Made by a program: the position numbers and the translations under genes
Shown here: positions 25,048 to 35,200 of the stretch, piece by piece
Numbering within the stretch: the stretch's first letter is position 1
Layout of the letters: each line of letters starts with the position of its first letter
The notes under the pieces: generated by a model
Told to the model about the DNA's origin: nothing
Databases searched by the model: none
What the model saw: only the letters and a program-made list of their open reading frames with translations
Source of the DNA: Mucilaginibacter sp.
Lineage (GTDB): Bacteria; Bacteroidota; Bacteroidia; Sphingobacteriales; Sphingobacteriaceae
Reading direction: 5' to 3'
DNA length: 60,004 nucleotides
Assembly (NCBI GenBank): GCA_030445275.1
Contig: JAUCSE010000067.1
Span: forward strand, 1-60,004

Positions 25048-25718
25048 TAATTCTCATTCTTTTTATATTCAATTAAACGGATGCGATAACGTACCGAAGC
25101 TATCCAGATACCCATAAAGCTCCAGGCTATAAATGCCGGGTACAATACCATACGCATACGGTTGTCGAGGTCAAGCTTGCCAAAGGCCGGGTTACCGCCA
25201 TTTCCAGGATGTAATGAATCCGTCATCCGGGGTAATATCATGATCAGCACAATCATTACCGGGAATGCAAAAATATTATAGATAGCCGATATCTTGGCGC
25301 GCTTTTGCTCCTCATCAATAGAATTGCGCAGCACCGAATAAGCACAGTATAACAGGAAAGCTATAGCGGCGCTATTTTGCTTGGGGTCATTGCTCCAAAA
25401 TTCGCCCCAGGTATATTTGGCCCAAAGCATCCCGGTTACTAATCCTAACACAAAAAAGAATAAGCCTGTGTTGGCACATTCAACAGCTATAAGGTCATAC
25501 TCTTCCTTACCAGTATTTAAATATTTTATGCTATAAAAAACTGAAATGGTAAACACCGTGAACATGGCCATCCACATAGGTACGTGGAAATAGGTATTTC
25601 TAATTGTTTCGTGAACAATGGGCAACTTGGGTACACCAATAAGCATACCAGCAATCAGTGTGTAAAAAATCACGATCACCGTTAATACCTTCCACCAGGA
25701 TTGATAAATAAATTTCAT
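25047..25718 (-). CDS. ccmC: Cytochrome c maturation haem handling protein CcmC
   Basis: From the ATG at 25716-25718 the product is 223 residues with six hydrophobic segments. The tryptophan-rich motif MLWAKYTWGEFWSNDPKQNSA (about residues 98-118) and the histidine in RNTYFHVPMWMA fit the haem-binding sites of CcmC, which loads haem onto CcmE. The frame is open to 25772, but those codons add a non-conserved leader, so the inner ATG directly before FIYQSWWKVL is preferred. The ccmD-like gene overlaps by one base. Confidence 0.92.
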   Translation of the reverse strand: MKFIYQSWWKVLTVIVIFYTLIAGMLIGVPKLPIVHETIRNTYFHVPMWMAMFTVFTISVFYSIKYLNTGKEEYDLIAVECANTGLFFFVLGLVTGMLWAKYTWGEFWSNDPKQNSAAIAFLLYCAYSVLRNSIDEEQKRAKISAIYNIFAFPVMIVLIMILPRMTDSLHPGNGGNPAFGKLDLDNRMRMVLYPAFIAWSFMGIWIASVRYRIRLIEYKKNEN

Positions 25719-25861
25719 ATTAATTGATGGGGCAAAGGTAAGTAATTTCATTATCATTATGCTTCGCGTCATTCAGTCATTTGTTGTCATTAGGTCATTG
25801 TTAAAGTAACGAAAAAGTAAAATGACTTAATGGCCGCGAAGTGAATAACCTAATGAACCAA

Positions 25862-27052
25862 CTAATCTCCTGGCTCATAATCAACCGGCAGCAGATCGGC
25901 CAGCTTAGCTTTTGACCAGGTGCCTTCATAAAGCGGACTTGGATTTGATATTACGATACCGTTCATATCAAACAGGATATAATTGTTATACAGGGTAACG
26001 ATGCTGGTTTCAAAGTTCCCCATATCCAGCGGACGGTAAACATCCTTAAACTCTGTTTTTTCTTCTTTTTTGGTGTATACAACGTATAAATAATGCGGAA
26101 AAACAACGGCATATATACCCTGTTGTTGTGTTTTACGCAATATTTCGAATGATTGGTAAGGTACGCGCACCAGATTTTCGCGGTTCCATTTGGTTAGGTT
26201 TGAAATCTTGTACCAATTATTCAGCGAATCACGATTAGGGGTAGTAACGCTGTACCTTTTTATTTTTTGCAGTATAAGTCCCTCCTCCGGGCGTTCGCGG
26301 TTAAGCATCCGGGTAAAATCATGCGCCTCAAAACCCTCTTCCTTCAGCTTATCCTTATACAACGAGCGGTAAAAATGCTGGGCCGAGCCATAGTAAGCTT
26401 CTTCACGCTTCAACTTCCATACTTTTTTTTGCTCTGCGGAGCCGGGTAATTCCTCAAAAAGGGCCTTTCCTGCATATTGAATGGTATGTTCAACAGCATC
26501 ACTCACAAAATTCTTCAGCAAAAATTTGGTTCTGTACCCAAGAGCCCGGTTCTCCACCACCAAAAACTCATCACCTGATGCTTCCAGTTGTTGCTTATTG
26601 CGATGGTAAATCAAATTCAGAATATGCGGATTAACTACCCTGCACAATTTTGAATTTTCGGTGGTGCCAATAAACTCGCGTCTAAATTGCTCATAATTCT
26701 TTTTCCAATCGGCAGGGCTGCTGATCACTACCTCGCGCAGCATCAATACCTTTTGGGTTAATTCAATATTCACCTTTATAGGAGCATTGCCTACCTGTAT
26801 GGTTTGCGAATAATCTTCATAACCAACCGTGGTAACTACCAGTTCATACTGGCCAGGTTTAACACCGGCGAGCATATAGGAGCCATCAGAATTGGTTGAT
26901 GTACCGTAAGTGGCATTGCTTAAAAATACACTGGCATTGGCTACTGAGCTTTTGCCATTAGCGCTCACTACCTTACCGGTAATGTTTACATTTTGGGCCA
27001 GTGCAATAAACGGGCATGCAATAAAAATGAAGAGGATCCAGTAAGGCCGCAT
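25862..27052 (-). CDS. Carboxypeptidase-regulatory-like domain protein, exported
   Basis: The 396-residue protein has a signal peptide (MRPYWILFIFIACPFIALAQ) and an N-terminal CarboxypepD_reg-like beta-sandwich (residues about 22-105: NITGKVVSANGKSSVANASV, GTSTNSDGSYMLAGVKPGQY), as found at the start of many Bacteroidota outer-membrane proteins. The rest (about residues 110-390) is mixed alpha/beta with no recognised domain and no TonB-dependent barrel. It lies between ccmB and ccmC on the same strand but is not a known Ccm component. Likely periplasmic or outer-membrane-associated. Confidence 0.8.
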   Translation of the reverse strand: MRPYWILFIFIACPFIALAQNVNITGKVVSANGKSSVANASVFLSNATYGTSTNSDGSYMLAGVKPGQYELVVTTVGYEDYSQTIQVGNAPIKVNIELTQKVLMLREVVISSPADWKKNYEQFRREFIGTTENSKLCRVVNPHILNLIYHRNKQQLEASGDEFLVVENRALGYRTKFLLKNFVSDAVEHTIQYAGKALFEELPGSAEQKKVWKLKREEAYYGSAQHFYRSLYKDKLKEEGFEAHDFTRMLNRERPEEGLILQKIKRYSVTTPNRDSLNNWYKISNLTKWNRENLVRVPYQSFEILRKTQQQGIYAVVFPHYLYVVYTKKEEKTEFKDVYRPLDMGNFETSIVTLYNNYILFDMNGIVISNPSPLYEGTWSKAKLADLLPVDYEPGD

Positions 27053-27172
27053 TAATTAAAAATACTACAATATTTTTTCAAGATACTAAAAAACACATTT
27101 TTTATGAACGCTTGATGAATTGCGAAAATATTTATTTAATGATATAACATTTTTACAAAGATTGTTAGCGTC

Positions 27173-27856
27173 TTAATCGCGCCACAGATATGGGAATAGC
27201 AATAATGAAGTAGTAATTACAATAGCATTGATAGCGAATAAAACGCCAATATTACCATAACTAAAGCTCCTATCAATCCCATCCATAGCATTCTTACTTA
27301 AGCGGATAAGCACCAGTATAACGGGTATAATAACCGGGAAACTCAATATGGCCATCAGCGTACCGTTATTCCCTGCCTTTGATGCTATGGCCGATATCAT
27401 GGTGAACACGGTAGAAAAGCTCAGACTACCCAGCAGCACGGATAAAAAGTAAAATAAAGGGTCGCCAAGTTCATTGGTAAAAAATATCAGATAAGCCAAT
27501 AATGCCAATATACTTAACAACGACATTAACAGGATATTATAAATGGTTTTTGATAAGATAATAGCCTGCGGGCTTGCTATGGAATAATAATAAAGCAAAC
27601 GGCTCTTGCTTTCCTGCATAAAGCTTTTGGCAATGGCATTAACCGAAGCAAACAACATAATGATCCAAAACAGCACATTCCACACCAGCGGATAGCTGCT
27701 GCTGCCTTTAAAACCCGGTGTTAAATTAAATGCGATATAACAAACAAACACCGTTGATACTACATATAACAAAACACCATTAAAAGCATATTTTGACCGC
27801 CACTCCAGCAAAATTTCTTTTTTAAACAAATGCCAGGTTTCATTCACAAGCTTCAT
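27173..27856 (-). CDS. ccmB: Haem exporter permease CcmB
   Basis: The 227-residue membrane protein has six hydrophobic segments and begins with the CcmB-type KLVNETWHLFKKEILLEWRSKYAFN. FWIIMLFASVNAIAKSFMQESKSR and the following YYSIASPQAIILSKTIYN are conserved family regions. CcmB pairs with the ATPase CcmA to drive release of haem-loaded CcmE. No ccmA gene is in the window, so it must lie elsewhere. It is the most upstream gene of the ccm region. Confidence 0.88.
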   Translation of the reverse strand: MKLVNETWHLFKKEILLEWRSKYAFNGVLLYVVSTVFVCYIAFNLTPGFKGSSSYPLVWNVLFWIIMLFASVNAIAKSFMQESKSRLLYYYSIASPQAIILSKTIYNILLMSLLSILALLAYLIFFTNELGDPLFYFLSVLLGSLSFSTVFTMISAIASKAGNNGTLMAILSFPVIIPVILVLIRLSKNAMDGIDRSFSYGNIGVLFAINAIVITTSLLLFPYLWRD

Positions 27857-27880
27857 ATCGGCAAAGGTAATAAACTCTAA

Positions 27881-28023
27881 ATGTCATTTCGACGATCAGT
27901 GGAGGAAAATGTGTTGTGGTGAGGAGAAATCTTATACTCAAGGTTATCCATAATAGCATATCGTATAAGATTTTTCCCTGCGGTCAAGAGATAGTTTCTC
28001 CTCGTACCTCGTTCGAAATGACA
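27881..28023. repeat. GTCATTTCGA-type hairpin repeat
   Basis: The outer ends are GTCATTTCGA (from 27883) and TCGAAATGAC (to 28022), with internal complementary segments GAGAAATCTTATAC and GTATAAGATTTTTC. The right half recurs at 1-93. It is upstream of ccmB. Confidence 0.8.
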
Positions 28024-28087
28024 TAATTTTCCGGTCTACGCTTCGCTGGACCACCCTCTTCGGCTTCGCCGGAAAGAGGGTAAAAAA

Positions 28088-28187
28088 CGCGTCATTGCGA
28101 GGTACGAAGCAATCTCTACTTAGGCAAGTCAACCTTGTATGCTGCTCTGTATAGTATAGAGATTGCTTCGTACCTCGCAATGACGCG
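28088..28187. repeat. GTCATTGCGAGG-type hairpin repeat
   Basis: The 31-base arms CGCGTCATTGCGAGGTACGA... (28088-28118) and ...TACCTCGCAATGACGCG (28157-28187) are perfect reverse complements. The adjacent sequence 28045-28080 and 28200-28275 includes further GC-rich inverted words (CCGGCCGGCGG, CCACCCTCTTCGG). With the repeat at 27881-28023 this fills the gap 27857-28398, which holds no gene. Confidence 0.9.
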
Positions 28188-28398
28188 CGGAGAGAAACTA
28201 TCCCTTCCCCTCTTTCCACCGCAGGCGAATAGAGGGATGGCGATCCGCCGGCCGGCGGAAAAGCCAGGGTGAGTCGACTGTAAACCATGGCAAATAAATG
28301 ACCTTGCTCATTTGTTAGATTGTAGCCATTCTATTAAGTTTGAGGTTAAATATATTGCCGCCGGCAATCCATTATCAACCTGTAAAAAACAATACAAA

Positions 28399-28884
28399 AT
28401 GCCCGTTGCTTATTACCATAGCCCTATCGGTATTACCCAAATTACAGAAGAAGATGGTTTTATCTCATCTATAAAGGCTTTAAATGAGGAGCACGAGGTT
28501 ATACCTGCACCTACCCCGCTTTTGCAAACCGTTATAAATCAACTTGACGAGTATTTTAAAGGTGAAAGAAAGGTATTTGATTTTCCTATCAGGCAAGCCG
28601 GTACGTCTTTTCAGCAACAAGTATGGGAGCAATTGCTGCATATCAATTACGGAAGTACGATCACTTATGCACAGCAATCAAACCAAATGAATAGCCCGCT
28701 GGCTATACGGGCCATTGCTGCAGCAAATGGTAAAAACAGACTGTGGATCGTGGTACCCTGCCACCGCGTTATTGGTTCTGATGGCAGTTTAACTGGTTAC
28801 GCAGGTGGTTTGTGGCGCAAGCAATGGCTGCTGGAGCACGAGGCCCGTACCTTGGGCGTGGGTCAAACCAGGCTTGACTTTTAG
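28399..28884 (+). CDS. ogt: Methylated-DNA-[protein]-cysteine S-methyltransferase
   Basis: From the ATG at 28399 the product is 161 residues. The active-site motif WIVVPCHRVIGSDG gives the alkyl-accepting cysteine C121, and FQQQVWEQLLHINYGSTITYAQ is the helix-turn-helix region that inserts into DNA. It transfers methyl groups from O6-methylguanine or O4-methylthymine to itself, a one-use repair reaction. No AdaA-type zinc domain is present. The upstream open frame (from 28312) lacks homology-like sequence. It is convergent with the hybrid kinase gene, only 3 bases apart. Confidence 0.94.
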   Translation: MPVAYYHSPIGITQITEEDGFISSIKALNEEHEVIPAPTPLLQTVINQLDEYFKGERKVFDFPIRQAGTSFQQQVWEQLLHINYGSTITYAQQSNQMNSPLAIRAIAAANGKNRLWIVVPCHRVIGSDGSLTGYAGGLWRKQWLLEHEARTLGVGQTRLDF

Positions 28885-28887
28885 TAT

Positions 28888-30816
28888 CTAAGCTTCTACT
28901 TTTAACAAACGGCACATTTTTTCATGAAGCTGATAAGGTTGAAACGGTTTTGCCAATACATCATTCATCCCGGCCACTAATGCTTGCTCCTGGTCATGAT
29001 CAAATGATGAGGCTGATAATGATATAATAGGCACGCTTCTTTTAGGTTCCTCAAAATCAACACGTATGGTTTTGGCCGCCTCATAGCCATTCATTTCGGG
29101 CATGTGAGTATCCATTAATACCAGGTCGTAATTTTTTACCCTTAACCTTTCAATTGCTTTGCGCCCATTATCAACCATTTCCACTTCAACATTCCAGTCT
29201 TTCAGCATTTTTGCCAGCATAAATTGGTTTACCATATTATCCTCGGCTACCAAAACACTTACATTATGAAATTGGGGAAGCGGTTTATCAGGTTTGTCTC
29301 TTATTTTTTCTGCAGGCTTGGTGGCTATGGTATGCCAGTTTATAAAGTTAAAAACACTCCCCTTGCCTAACCTGCTGCTTACTTCCAGTTCACCGCCCTT
29401 CAATTCGGCCAGTTTTTTAACAATGGTTAAACCAAGACCTGTACCACCGTATTTATTTCCAGTATCCTCTTCGGCCTGTTCAAATGACTCAAAAATCTTG
29501 TTAAGCCTGTCGGGAGCCACGCCAATGCCTGAATCCTCAACACAGTATTTTAACTTAACCTTATCATTATGCTTTTGCATTACCGATACCTTAAGCTTCA
29601 CATATCCCCTGGGCGTAAACTTAATAGCATTGCTCAGCAAGTTCATCAGGATCTGGTTAAGCCTTAACGAATCAACCATCAGGTTTTGCGGCACATCAGG
29701 ATCTATCTCCAGCACAAATTCAATATTACTTTCGTCTGCCCTAAACTTAAGCAGGTCAAAAACAGATTTTATCAGCTCATAGATATTGTTTGGAGTACGC
29801 ACAATATTAAACTTACCTGCCTCTATTTTTGACAGGTCAAGCACATCATTTATTACACCCAGCAATGATCGTGACGAAGTTTCGAGCAGATCAAGCATAT
29901 TTTTTTGCTGCTCATTTACATCGGTTCTGAGTAACAGGCTGGTTATACCTATAATACCATTAACGGGCGTACGCAACTCATGGCTCATATTGGCCAAAAA
30001 GGTTTCCTTTACCTTTTTGCTGTACTCCGCGTTTTCCTTTGATTTGATCAGCTGCTCCTGGTAACTCTTCTGCGGAGAAATGTCGCTGATATTAATAAAG
30101 ATGGTTTTATTGTGATAGGATGCACGGCACTCCACCCATATTACACGTTTATCAAAGGTTTCAAACTGAAGCTCAAAAACGGCAAAGTTCAGGTTCTCTT
30201 TGATGATCTCACCTAATTTTTTGCGAAACATTTGCCGTTGCCCATCAACCGACAGATCAACAATGCTTTTATCCAGCAGTTCAGTTGCTTTAAAACCCAT
30301 AATGGTTTCAACCGCAGGGTTAATATTACCAATACGCAGCGTTTGCGCGTCAACAGAACATATGATATCGGCCGAGTTCTTTACCACAATGGCAAAGTTT
30401 TGCAACTCCTCGTTCTTCTGTTTAATTTCGGCCTGGGTACGTGCCAGGTGCACGAATGAATCAACCTTGGCCGATGTAATGTATGGGTCAAGTGGTTTAT
30501 ACAAATAATCAACCGCCCCTGTGCCAAGCCCCTTTACCGCATATTTTGTTTCTTTTGATATAGCAGTAACAAAAATAACCATGATGTCCCGCGTCCGCGG
30601 ATTTGACTTGAGCATGGCAACCAGCTCAAAGCCATCCATCTCGGGCATCTGCACATCAATCAGGGCAATGGCAATATGCGTGTCCCAGGCAATCTTAAGG
30701 GCCTCATTTGGTGATGTGGTCGAAAATATACGGATATCATCGCGCTTTAATAATGCTTCAAGCGCTATTATATTTTCTTCCCGGTCATCAACAATAAGAA
30801 TATTAACAGGGGTCAT
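28888..30816 (-). CDS. Soluble hybrid histidine kinase (REC-PAS-HisKA-HATPase-REC)
   Basis: The 642-residue protein has no membrane segment. Order: receiver 1 (about 4-120, phospho-acceptor D54), PAS (about 135-255), HisKA with MSHELRTPVNG (H279), HATPase with NLLSNAIKFTP, DTGIG-like DSGIGVAP and GGTGLGLTIVKKL, and a C-terminal receiver (about 520-640, D569 in LMDTHMPEMNGYEA). The N-terminal receiver suggests that it is switched by an upstream kinase, and the neighbour kinase 32254-35703 is the natural candidate. It lies 28 bases downstream of the cheB gene, completing a four-gene operon. Confidence 0.93.
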   Translation of the reverse strand: MTPVNILIVDDREENIIALEALLKRDDIRIFSTTSPNEALKIAWDTHIAIALIDVQMPEMDGFELVAMLKSNPRTRDIMVIFVTAISKETKYAVKGLGTGAVDYLYKPLDPYITSAKVDSFVHLARTQAEIKQKNEELQNFAIVVKNSADIICSVDAQTLRIGNINPAVETIMGFKATELLDKSIVDLSVDGQRQMFRKKLGEIIKENLNFAVFELQFETFDKRVIWVECRASYHNKTIFINISDISPQKSYQEQLIKSKENAEYSKKVKETFLANMSHELRTPVNGIIGITSLLLRTDVNEQQKNMLDLLETSSRSLLGVINDVLDLSKIEAGKFNIVRTPNNIYELIKSVFDLLKFRADESNIEFVLEIDPDVPQNLMVDSLRLNQILMNLLSNAIKFTPRGYVKLKVSVMQKHNDKVKLKYCVEDSGIGVAPDRLNKIFESFEQAEEDTGNKYGGTGLGLTIVKKLAELKGGELEVSSRLGKGSVFNFINWHTIATKPAEKIRDKPDKPLPQFHNVSVLVAEDNMVNQFMLAKMLKDWNVEVEMVDNGRKAIERLRVKNYDLVLMDTHMPEMNGYEAAKTIRVDFEEPKRSVPIISLSASSFDHDQEQALVAGMNDVLAKPFQPYQLHEKMCRLLKVEA

Positions 30817-30844
30817 TTAATATTGATTAAGGTATGGTGAATCT

Positions 30845-31432
30845 TTATGTATGCAAAAGTTTAAATATCTCATCGGTTCGTAGTACATAGGTTGCCGCGT
30901 TTATATTAATAGCTGCTGTTGGCATCTCGTCCATTTCTGCATCATCAGGATGCTGAGCAATAGTAACGGCACCGGTTTGCCTTAACTTAAGCATACCCTC
31001 GGCACCATCCTGGTTAGCCCCTGAAAATAAAATGGCCATACAGCGGTCTTTATAAACTTCAGCCGCGCTTTCAAAGGTTACATCAATTGATGGTTTTGAG
31101 TACCAGACTGCCTCTGATACGTCTAGGCTAAAATACCCATCATTTTCAATTAATGTATGATAATTTACCGGCGCTATATATATCGTATTCTTTTTAACAA
31201 TATCCTTGTCTTCAATTTCACGTATCGGCAAAAAGCTATTTTCTGCAAAAAGCTTCTCGATCTCACTAAAAAAGTTCCTTTTCCGGTGAATTACAATGAT
31301 CACCGTTTTATCCAGATCAGCCGGCAGCCCTTTCACTAACTGGAACAAAAGTTTAAACGAGCCCGCCGAACCACCCAATAATAAGATTTCGGTAGTGTGC
31401 CAGCGCTCCAGTAAATTTTTATCAGGTCCCAA
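30845..31432 (-). CDS. CheB-type methylesterase domain protein (no receiver)
   Basis: The 195-residue protein is only the catalytic CheB domain. The triad fits S22 in LLGGSAGSFK, H49 in IVIHRKRNF and D142 in SGANQDGAEGM. The usual N-terminal receiver is missing, so activity is not controlled by direct phosphorylation. It overlaps the cheR gene by 11 bases. CheB removes methyl groups from receptor glutamates; with no chemoreceptor, CheA or CheW gene in the window the target is unknown, and the neighbouring kinase's long coiled-coil (Glu/Gln-rich) is a possible substrate. Confidence 0.88.
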   Translation of the reverse strand: MGPDKNLLERWHTTEILLLGGSAGSFKLLFQLVKGLPADLDKTVIIVIHRKRNFFSEIEKLFAENSFLPIREIEDKDIVKKNTIYIAPVNYHTLIENDGYFSLDVSEAVWYSKPSIDVTFESAAEVYKDRCMAILFSGANQDGAEGMLKLRQTGAVTIAQHPDDAEMDEMPTAAININAATYVLRTDEIFKLLHT

Positions 31433-32264
31433 TTTTTTGATAAATATTTTCTTTTTGATTGATCACCTTAAACTTCTTCTTAAAAACATCAGAACGTATC
31501 GTTTCTTTACTACCCAGACACAAATAACCCAGCGGACACAGGCTTTTATAAAACAATTCCAGTATACGCTCCTGTAACTCGGTTTCAAAATAAATGAACA
31601 CATTACGGCAACTGATGAGCTGAAACTCATTAAAAACGTCATCAGATACCAGGTTGTGTACAGAAAATAAAGTGTTTTGTTTTAGTTCATTATGGATAGA
31701 TGCAGCATCATACAAAATAGTAAAATTATCTGATATTGAACCTTTTAACCCGGTAAACTGATAATTTTCAGCATAACTTTTTATGCTGCGAAGACTATAT
31801 ATGCCCTTCCGCGCTTCCTTGAGCACTTCGGTATTGATATCAGTACCATAAATAAATGACTTTTTGCTCAATCCTGCTTCGCGCAGTAATACAGCCACCG
31901 AGTAAACCTCCTCGCCCGTTGAACAGCCCGCGCACCAGATCTTGGCATGCTGATAGGTTGACAGGTAAGGTATTACTTGCTGATTTAACGCTTGATAAAA
32001 CAATGGGTCACGAAACATTTCAGTAACGTTCACTGTAATTTCTTCTAAAAAATCCTGGAAAAAATGCTGATCATTAACCAAAATGTGTTTCAGATCATAA
32101 AATTCCAGTTTTTTAAGCTGCATGATTCTGGTAACGCGCCTTTTTAATGAGGCCTTGGTATATCCTGAAAAATCAAACCCATGCACCTTTTTTATAAGGT
32201 CAATCAGTTCAGTTATCTGAGGGGATGATATACTAACTGCCGTATCGCTCATATTAATTTTCAA
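31422..32264 (-). CDS. CheR-type protein-glutamate methyltransferase
   Basis: The 280-residue protein has the CheR N-terminal helical domain (DLIKKVHGFDFSGYTKASLKRRV) and the SAM-binding domain (KIWCAGCSTGEEVYSVAVLLRE, FIYGTDINTEVLKEARKGIY). FNEFQLISCRNVFIYFE and LGYLCLGSKETI are further family motifs. It adds methyl groups to glutamate side chains. It overlaps the upstream kinase gene by 11 bases and the downstream cheB by 11 bases, which implies translational coupling and matched amounts. An inner ATG four codons later is equally possible as start. Confidence 0.9.
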   Translation of the reverse strand: MKINMSDTAVSISSPQITELIDLIKKVHGFDFSGYTKASLKRRVTRIMQLKKLEFYDLKHILVNDQHFFQDFLEEITVNVTEMFRDPLFYQALNQQVIPYLSTYQHAKIWCAGCSTGEEVYSVAVLLREAGLSKKSFIYGTDINTEVLKEARKGIYSLRSIKSYAENYQFTGLKGSISDNFTILYDAASIHNELKQNTLFSVHNLVSDDVFNEFQLISCRNVFIYFETELQERILELFYKSLCPLGYLCLGSKETIRSDVFKKKFKVINQKENIYQKIGT

Positions 32265-35200
32265 GCCATAGTTGCATTAGTGAAATAAGCCTGTCCATAT
32301 CAACCGGTTTGGTGATATAATCATTGGCACCTGCCGCTATACATTTTTCGCGGTCGTCTTTCATTGCTTTCGCCGTTAACGCTATTACAGGCAGCTTAGC
32401 CCATTTACTTTGTTTACGTATATACCTGGTAGCTTCGTACCCATCCATCTTGGGCATCATAATATCCATTAATACAATATCAATGTTACTAATTTCCTCC
32501 AACTTGGCTATTGCCTCCTCGCCGTCATTGGCAACCTCAACAATAAGGTCATAGCTTTGCAGGGCGCTGCTCAGCGCAAAAATATTACGCATGTCATCAT
32601 CAACTATAAGTACTTTTTTACCTTTAATGGCTTCCTTACCCTTAGCTGGCATTTTAACTTTATTAAATGATGGCGCCTGATCATACTGACTGGCGGCCGA
32701 TTCGCTGATCTTGTTCAGGAAAAGATTTACCTCATCTATTAATCTATCGGCAGATTTATTTGTTTTTACCACCATGGCGTTTGCGTACTGCATTAGCCTG
32801 TTAACGGAGGTTTTATCAAGCTCCATAGCTGTATTTACAATTACAGGCAACGACATAAAGCGATCAACCTCTTTTATTTTATCCAGCAGGTCAAGGCCTG
32901 ATATATCGGGCAAATTCAAATCAAGTATTACGCACTGATAATCGTTTTCATGCAGCATCCTGAAAGCCGATTCGCCATCAAATGCCTGGTCAACCGTTAT
33001 GCCCTGTCCCTGCATCATCTCTTTCAAGGCTTGGCTTTGCGCCTTATGATCCTCCACCAATAATATCTGCGTGAACCGGGTACCGCTTTGCAGCATGATA
33101 TCGGCAAAAAGCTTGTCAAGAGTTTCGGTATTTATTGGTTTTTTAAGGAAACTGATAGCTCCCTCGCGCCTAACACGGTTGGCCGCCGCATCACCTGCCG
33201 ACATGAGGTGAACAGGTATATGCATTATTTCCTCATCCTTCTTAAGCTCTTTTAGTATTTGCCAGCCATCCTTACCGGGCAGCATGATATCCAATATTAC
33301 CGCGTCGGGTTTATGCTCCTTAATGGTTTCAATAGCCTGGGTACCCTCATATACCATAATTGATTTATAACCATGGTCGCGGGCATAATCCTGCAATATG
33401 TTGGCAAAATTCTTATCATCCTCTACAATTACTACCAGTGGCTCGCTGTTATCACTGCGGGTAATGCTTTTAGCCGGTTTTAAGCCGGCGGCATCAGCTT
33501 TAAAGGTTTGCGCAGTTGGTAATATATCCTCTTCAATAATGGCGGCCTGCTTTGCCTCAAAAGGAATAATCAATATAAACTCACTACCTACACCAGGTTC
33601 GCTGGTCAGGCTTATACTGCCACCAAGCAGCGAAGACAGTTCGCGGCTTATAGACAAGCCCAAACCGGTACCGCCATATTTACGACTGGTTGAACCATCG
33701 GCCTGTTGAAATGCTTCAAATATGATGCGTTGTTTTGCGGCCGGTATGCCAATACCTGTATCCTTGATGGCAAAACCTATGGTATTTTCTGTTTCGCCGG
33801 CTATTGCTTTAATGGAGATTGAACCACCTTCGGGAGTAAACTTAAACGCATTAGAAAGTAAATTCTTGATAACCTGTTCAACTCTCACCTTATCGGTAAA
33901 TATAGTTTTGGGCAGGTTTTTGGCAATGCTGGTGGTGTAGCTAATTTTTTTGTTGCTGGCCACTTCGGCAAACAACATTTCCATATCGCCCAAAATTTCG
34001 GTCACCTTGATATTTTCATTTTGCATATCCAGTTTGCCCGATTCAATTTTTGACAGGTCAAGGATATCATTAATGAGTGTAAGCAAATCATTACCGGCAT
34101 TGAATATTACACTGGCGTACTTGATCTGGTCTTCGGACAAGTTGGCCGGTTTGTTATCTTTTAATATACGGGCCAGCACCAGGATACTGTTTAGCGGGGT
34201 ACGCAGTTCATGGCTCATATTGGCCAAAAACTCCGATTTATATTTACCCGTGGTTTCCAATTCATTAACTTTAAGGTCAATGGCCTGGCGAGCCTGTTCA
34301 ATAGCCTGGTTCTTTTCTTCCAGCAAACTTGCTTTTTCTTCCAGTTCGGCGTTAATGGTACGCAGCTCTTCCTGCTGAACGCGCAGTTCTTCTTCTGATG
34401 CCTGCAACATTTCTGTTTTGTTCATCAGCTCTTCGTTGGTAACGCGCATTTCCTCCTGTTGCGCTTCCAGCTCTTCGGCTTGTTGTTGGGTTTCCTCAAA
34501 CAGGTCATGCATAATGGTACGGGCCTGTGCAGTATTAACCGCAATGCCTATATCATTGGCCACGGCCAGTATATAGTCGCTATTATTGGTTGTCAGCCTA
34601 TTTACATAAGCTACCTCCAATACACCCTTTAGCTTTTTATCAAAAAAGAAAGGAATTATAAAAGTTTCGGTCAGGGCTTCTTTTACTATCGACGATTCCA
34701 GATCAAGCCGGTCATTCAGTTTACCTTTTACAACGGCCGCTTTTTGATTCTGGGCCACTTGCCCTAGCCAGCCTTCGGATAGCTGAACCGTTTTTTTAAT
34801 CAGATCAGGATTATGAAAAGCGTATGATGCATACAGCTCCAACCGATTGTGGGTTTCGTTATACAAATAGAATGTGCCTGCAGCAGCTTTGGTATAAGTG
34901 CAAACTTCTGATAATACATTACCTGACAGTTCCCTTTCGCTTTGCTGACCCTGCATCTTTTCATTTAACTGCCCGGTACCGGTTAACAGCCAGTTTTTGG
35001 CTTCGTTTTCGGCAAGTACTTTACCCAATTCAATATTGGCAACCTTTATCTCATCTTCAATTTTTTTCTGCTGATCAAAAGTTCCTTGTATGTAAAAGAA
35101 CAACACCAGGATAATGGTCAGGAAAATAAGCGATCCGCAAACAATAAAAATAATGGCCGTATTTGACGCTACCTGCGAGCTTTGCTTACGGAAATTAAGT

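Noticed and set aside
25862..27052. TonB-dependent receptor
   Set aside because: Only the N-terminal regulatory-like domain is shared; there is no plug or barrel and the protein is too short.
27944..28288. A 114-residue minus-strand open frame
   Set aside because: It lies entirely in the GTCATT-type repeats and has no protein-like pattern.
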